Below are positions 14,951 through 17,118 of a stretch of 17,118 nucleotides of DNA, in pieces. A program made the translations under genes and the position numbers. The stretch comes from JAEHDI01 sp035455185 (GTDB lineage: Bacteria; Acidobacteriota; Terriglobia; Bryobacterales; Bryobacteraceae), in the NCBI GenBank assembly GCA_035455185.1, contig DATIFQ010000122.1, positions 1 to 17,118 of the forward strand, given 5' to 3'. Numbering within the stretch: the first letter of the stretch is position 1; each line of letters opens with the position of its first letter. Below the pieces are notes generated by a model. That model was given only the letters and a program-made list of their open reading frames with translations, made no database searches and was not told the DNA's origin.

Positions 14951-16522
14951 ATGTCGTCCAGTAACCACTACGACGTAATCGTCATTGGAACCGGAGCCGG
15001 CGGCGGAACGCTTGCGTACAAACTGGCGCCAGCCGGAAAGCGAATCCTGCTGCTGGAACGCGGCGATTACGTTCCGCGCGAGAAAGACAACTGGAATCCC
15101 CGCGTTGTGAACGTCGAAGGCAAGTACCAGACCAAGGAGATCTGGAAGGATAGCGACGGAAAGGATCTGCATCCCCACACCAACTATTGGGTGGGCGGCA
15201 ACACGAAGTTTTACGGTGCGGCGTTATTCCGTCTTCGCAAGGAGGATTTCGGCGAACTTCGCCATCACGGCGGAGTATCGCCGGCCTGGCCGATTTCCTA
15301 CGACGAGCTGGAACCTTACTACACGGAGGCGGAGCGACTGTACCACGTGCACGGCCAGCGCGGCGAAGATCCGACCGAGCCGCCCGCCCGCACGCCCTAC
15401 CCGCATCCGGCGGTCAGCCATGAACCTCGGATCGAGCAGCTTAGCGAGGATTTCGCTCGTAACGGAGCAACGCCGTTCCACACTCCGCTCGGTGTGATGC
15501 TCGACGAAGCGTCCCGGCACACAAGTCCTTGTATTCGCTGCAACACCTGCGACGGCTTCCCTTGTCTGGTGCACGCGAAGTCCGATGCACAAGTCGTCGC
15601 CGTGGACCCGGCGCTTGCACACCCGAATGTCACGTTGCTGAGGAACTCCTTCGTCGAGCGGCTGGAAACAAGTCCGTCCGGCCGCGAAGTGACAAGCGTG
15701 ATCGTCACGCGAAATGGCGCCCGTGAGGCGTTCTCGGCGGACATCGTGGCCGTCTCCTGCGGCGCCATCAACTCCGCGGCTCTCCTGTTGCGCTCTGCCA
15801 GCGACAAGCACCCAGGCGGATTGGCGAACGGCTCCGGCGTGGTGGGACGCCATTACATGGGACACGTGAACTCGGTCTTGATGGCGATTTCGAAGTGTCC
15901 TAATCCGACTGTCTTCCAGAAAACGCTCTCGGTAAACGACTTCTACTTCGGCTCCAAAGACTGGGAATACCCCATGGGCCATATTTCGTTCGTCGGCAAG
16001 CTGGACGGCGAGACCCTCAAGGCGGGCGCGCCGGCGATCGCCCCCGGTTTCACGCTCGACCTGATGGCTAGCCACTCACTCGATTTCTGGCTCACGTCCG
16101 AAGACCTTCCCGATCCGAACAACCGCGTGACGCTGGACCGCGAGGGGAACATCGTTCTTGCCTACAAGCCGAACAACGAAGAAGGCCACAAACGGCTGAT
16201 CGCAAAACTCCGCGATCTGATGAACCAGCAACGCAAATGCCCCATGCACGGGCATGAATGCCATCAGGGACTGTTCGCGCGGAGTCTCTATCTCGGACAG
16301 CGCATTCCTCTGGCCGGCGTGGCGCATCAGAACGGCACAATTCGATTCGGCCGCGACCCGAAGACTTCAGCATTGGACGCGAACTGCAAGGCGCACGACC
16401 TGGACAACCTGTACATCGTCGATGCCAGTTTCTTCCCGTCCTCGGGCGCGGTCAACCCGGGACTGACAATCATGGCCAATGCCTTGCGCGTGGGAGCGCA
16501 CCTCATAGAGCGGATGGGCTAG
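14951..16522 (+). CDS. GMC-family FAD-dependent oxidoreductase with four-cysteine motif
   Basis: A 523-residue flavoprotein from the ATG at 14951, with GGGGAGG eight bases upstream; the longer frame from 14888 overlaps the MIP gene. The FAD motif is GTGAGGG (13-19) with LLLERG after it, followed by YWVGGNTKFYGAALFRLR (79-96). The C-terminal signature VDASFFPSSGAVNPGLTIMA (490-509) gives Asn502, and His459 (VAHQNGT) is the likely catalytic histidine. CIRCNTCDGFPC (194-205) places four cysteines (194, 197, 200, 205) in a compact motif. In bacterial FAD-glucose/fructose dehydrogenases the GMC subunit holds an iron-sulfur cluster in a comparable region, so this may pass electrons to a cytochrome rather than to oxygen. 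No signal peptide is seen. The substrate is probably a sugar or other alcohol. A VOC gene begins 3 bp after the stop. Confidence 0.88.
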   Translation: MSSSNHYDVIVIGTGAGGGTLAYKLAPAGKRILLLERGDYVPREKDNWNPRVVNVEGKYQTKEIWKDSDGKDLHPHTNYWVGGNTKFYGAALFRLRKEDFGELRHHGGVSPAWPISYDELEPYYTEAERLYHVHGQRGEDPTEPPARTPYPHPAVSHEPRIEQLSEDFARNGATPFHTPLGVMLDEASRHTSPCIRCNTCDGFPCLVHAKSDAQVVAVDPALAHPNVTLLRNSFVERLETSPSGREVTSVIVTRNGAREAFSADIVAVSCGAINSAALLLRSASDKHPGGLANGSGVVGRHYMGHVNSVLMAISKCPNPTVFQKTLSVNDFYFGSKDWEYPMGHISFVGKLDGETLKAGAPAIAPGFTLDLMASHSLDFWLTSEDLPDPNNRVTLDREGNIVLAYKPNNEEGHKRLIAKLRDLMNQQRKCPMHGHECHQGLFARSLYLGQRIPLAGVAHQNGTIRFGRDPKTSALDANCKAHDLDNLYIVDASFFPSSGAVNPGLTIMANALRVGAHLIERMG

Positions 16523-16525
16523 GAC

Positions 16526-17118
16526 ATGCATCGGCGAGCCTTTCTCATTCTCGTTCTGCTTGCGTCGACGCTTTGCGCCAACGACGTGTCTCCGCTGGTC
16601 ACGGCGGTGGACTCGATCGGTCTCACGGTCTCCGATCTCGACCGCTCAGTGGAGTTCTATGCCAAGGTACTCTCTTTCGAAAAAGTTTCCGAAGGAGAAG
16701 TCGCCGGCGAGGACTTCGAGCACCTGCACGGTGTCTTTGGACTGCGGTTGCGTACCGCGCGGATGCGTCTCGGAGACGAGTTCATCGAACTGACTGAGTA
16801 CCTGGCGCCAAGAGGCCGTCCTGCGCCCGCCGACGCTCGCAGCAATGACCGCTGGTTCCAGTACATTGCCATCATCGTCAGCGACATGCACAAGGCCTAT
16901 CAGTGGCTGCGCCAGAACAAAGTCCAGCACTCCTCGCCGGGACCCCAGCGCCTGCCCGATTGGAACAGGAACGCCGGAGGCATCGAAGCCTTCTACTTTC
17001 GTGATCCTGACGGGCATCCACTGGAAATTCTGGCATTCCCGCCGGACAAGGGCGACCCGAAGTGGCGCCGCTCGGCGGACAAGCTGTTCCTCGGCATCGA
17101 TCACACCGCCATCGTTGT
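16526..17118 (+). CDS. exported two-domain VOC (glyoxalase/dioxygenase superfamily) protein, 3' end outside window
   Basis: A frame of 197 visible residues runs off the right edge. It begins with a Sec signal peptide (RRAFLILVLLASTLCA/N, cleavage near residue 18). A first VOC domain spans about 27-172: VDSIGLTVSDLDRSVEFYAK opens it, FIELTEYL (86-93) is the central metal-side strand, and AFYFRDPDGHPLEILAFP closes it. FLGIDHTAIV at the edge looks like the opening strand of a second VOC domain, so the full protein probably has two. VOC proteins bind a metal and act as lyases, isomerases or dioxygenases, or only bind ligands; an exported form next to a GMC oxidoreductase is worth noting. It starts 3 bp after that gene, so the two are cotranscribed. 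The specific activity is unknown. Confidence 0.82.
   Translation, partial: MHRRAFLILVLLASTLCANDVSPLVTAVDSIGLTVSDLDRSVEFYAKVLSFEKVSEGEVAGEDFEHLHGVFGLRLRTARMRLGDEFIELTEYLAPRGRPAPADARSNDRWFQYIAIIVSDMHKAYQWLRQNKVQHSSPGPQRLPDWNRNAGGIEAFYFRDPDGHPLEILAFPPDKGDPKWRRSADKLFLGIDHTAIV

Noticed and set aside
15224..16075. 283-codon minus-strand open frame
   Set aside because: It lies wholly antisense to the GMC oxidoreductase, which has full motif support. The minus-strand translation has no recognisable domain and is rich in Arg, as expected of a GC-rich shadow frame.
1..17118. CRISPR arrays, tRNA/rRNA genes, insertion sequences and attachment sites
   Set aside because: No repeated spacer pattern, tRNA-like cloverleaf, transposase or integrase frame, or terminal inverted repeats were seen on either strand by eye.

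Overview
The window reads as a gene-dense stretch of a GC-rich (about 60% by eye), diderm, soil-type bacterial chromosome. The mix of genes (GMC oxidoreductase with an exported VOC protein, GH63-like glucosidase, DoxX, DinB, NRDE, YHS, YceI, FRD-Rieske fusion) and the signal peptides with a predicted outer-membrane barrel suggest an Acidobacteriota relative, perhaps of the Solibacter/Bryobacter type. That taxonomic guess is inference; there is no rRNA or tRNA here. No mobile elements, CRISPR arrays, tRNAs or phage genes were seen. About 20 genes fill the window and no gap exceeds about 110 bases.

Region 1 (1-4331, minus strand): a probable five-gene operon read right to left. It holds a secreted YHS-domain protein, a SpoIIE/PP2C-type phosphatase, a predicted outer-membrane barrel protein, a secreted YceI lipocalin-like protein, and a large GH63-like glucosidase that starts with GTG and runs off the left edge. 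A 108-bp divergent intergenic region with a dyad separates it from the next block.

Region 2 (4440-10788, plus strand): eight tightly packed genes. First come a glucose-1-dehydrogenase-like SDR and a second, divergent SDR. Then comes a four-gene membrane redox module: a small two-TM protein, a membrane-anchored protein, a ferric-reductase-like membrane domain fused to a Rieske [2Fe-2S] domain, and a one-TM protein with three conserved-looking cysteines. Last come a two-domain acyltransferase (PlsC-like plus OlsB-like, OlsF-type) and a DoxX-like membrane protein that starts inside the acyltransferase ORF.

Region 3 (10821-14002, minus strand): four overlapping genes, read right to left: DinB-like, NRDE/TANGO2-like, a DedA/VTT membrane domain fused to an ATP-grasp ligase domain, and a DUF1622 membrane protein. 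A short hairpin lies where this operon converges with Region 2.

Region 4 (14082-17118, plus strand): a MIP/aquaporin-like channel, a GMC flavoprotein oxidoreductase with a four-cysteine motif, and an exported two-domain VOC protein cut by the right edge. A perfect inverted repeat lies between Regions 3 and 4.

The best candidates for something undescribed are the FRD-Rieske redox module with its cysteine-rich partner (5969-8509) and the DedA::ATP-grasp fusion in its fully overlapping operon (10821-14002). Sugar oxidation recurs (glucosidase, glucose dehydrogenase-like SDR, GMC oxidoreductase), and the Rieske module could be an electron outlet for such enzymes, but that link is inference from proximity.
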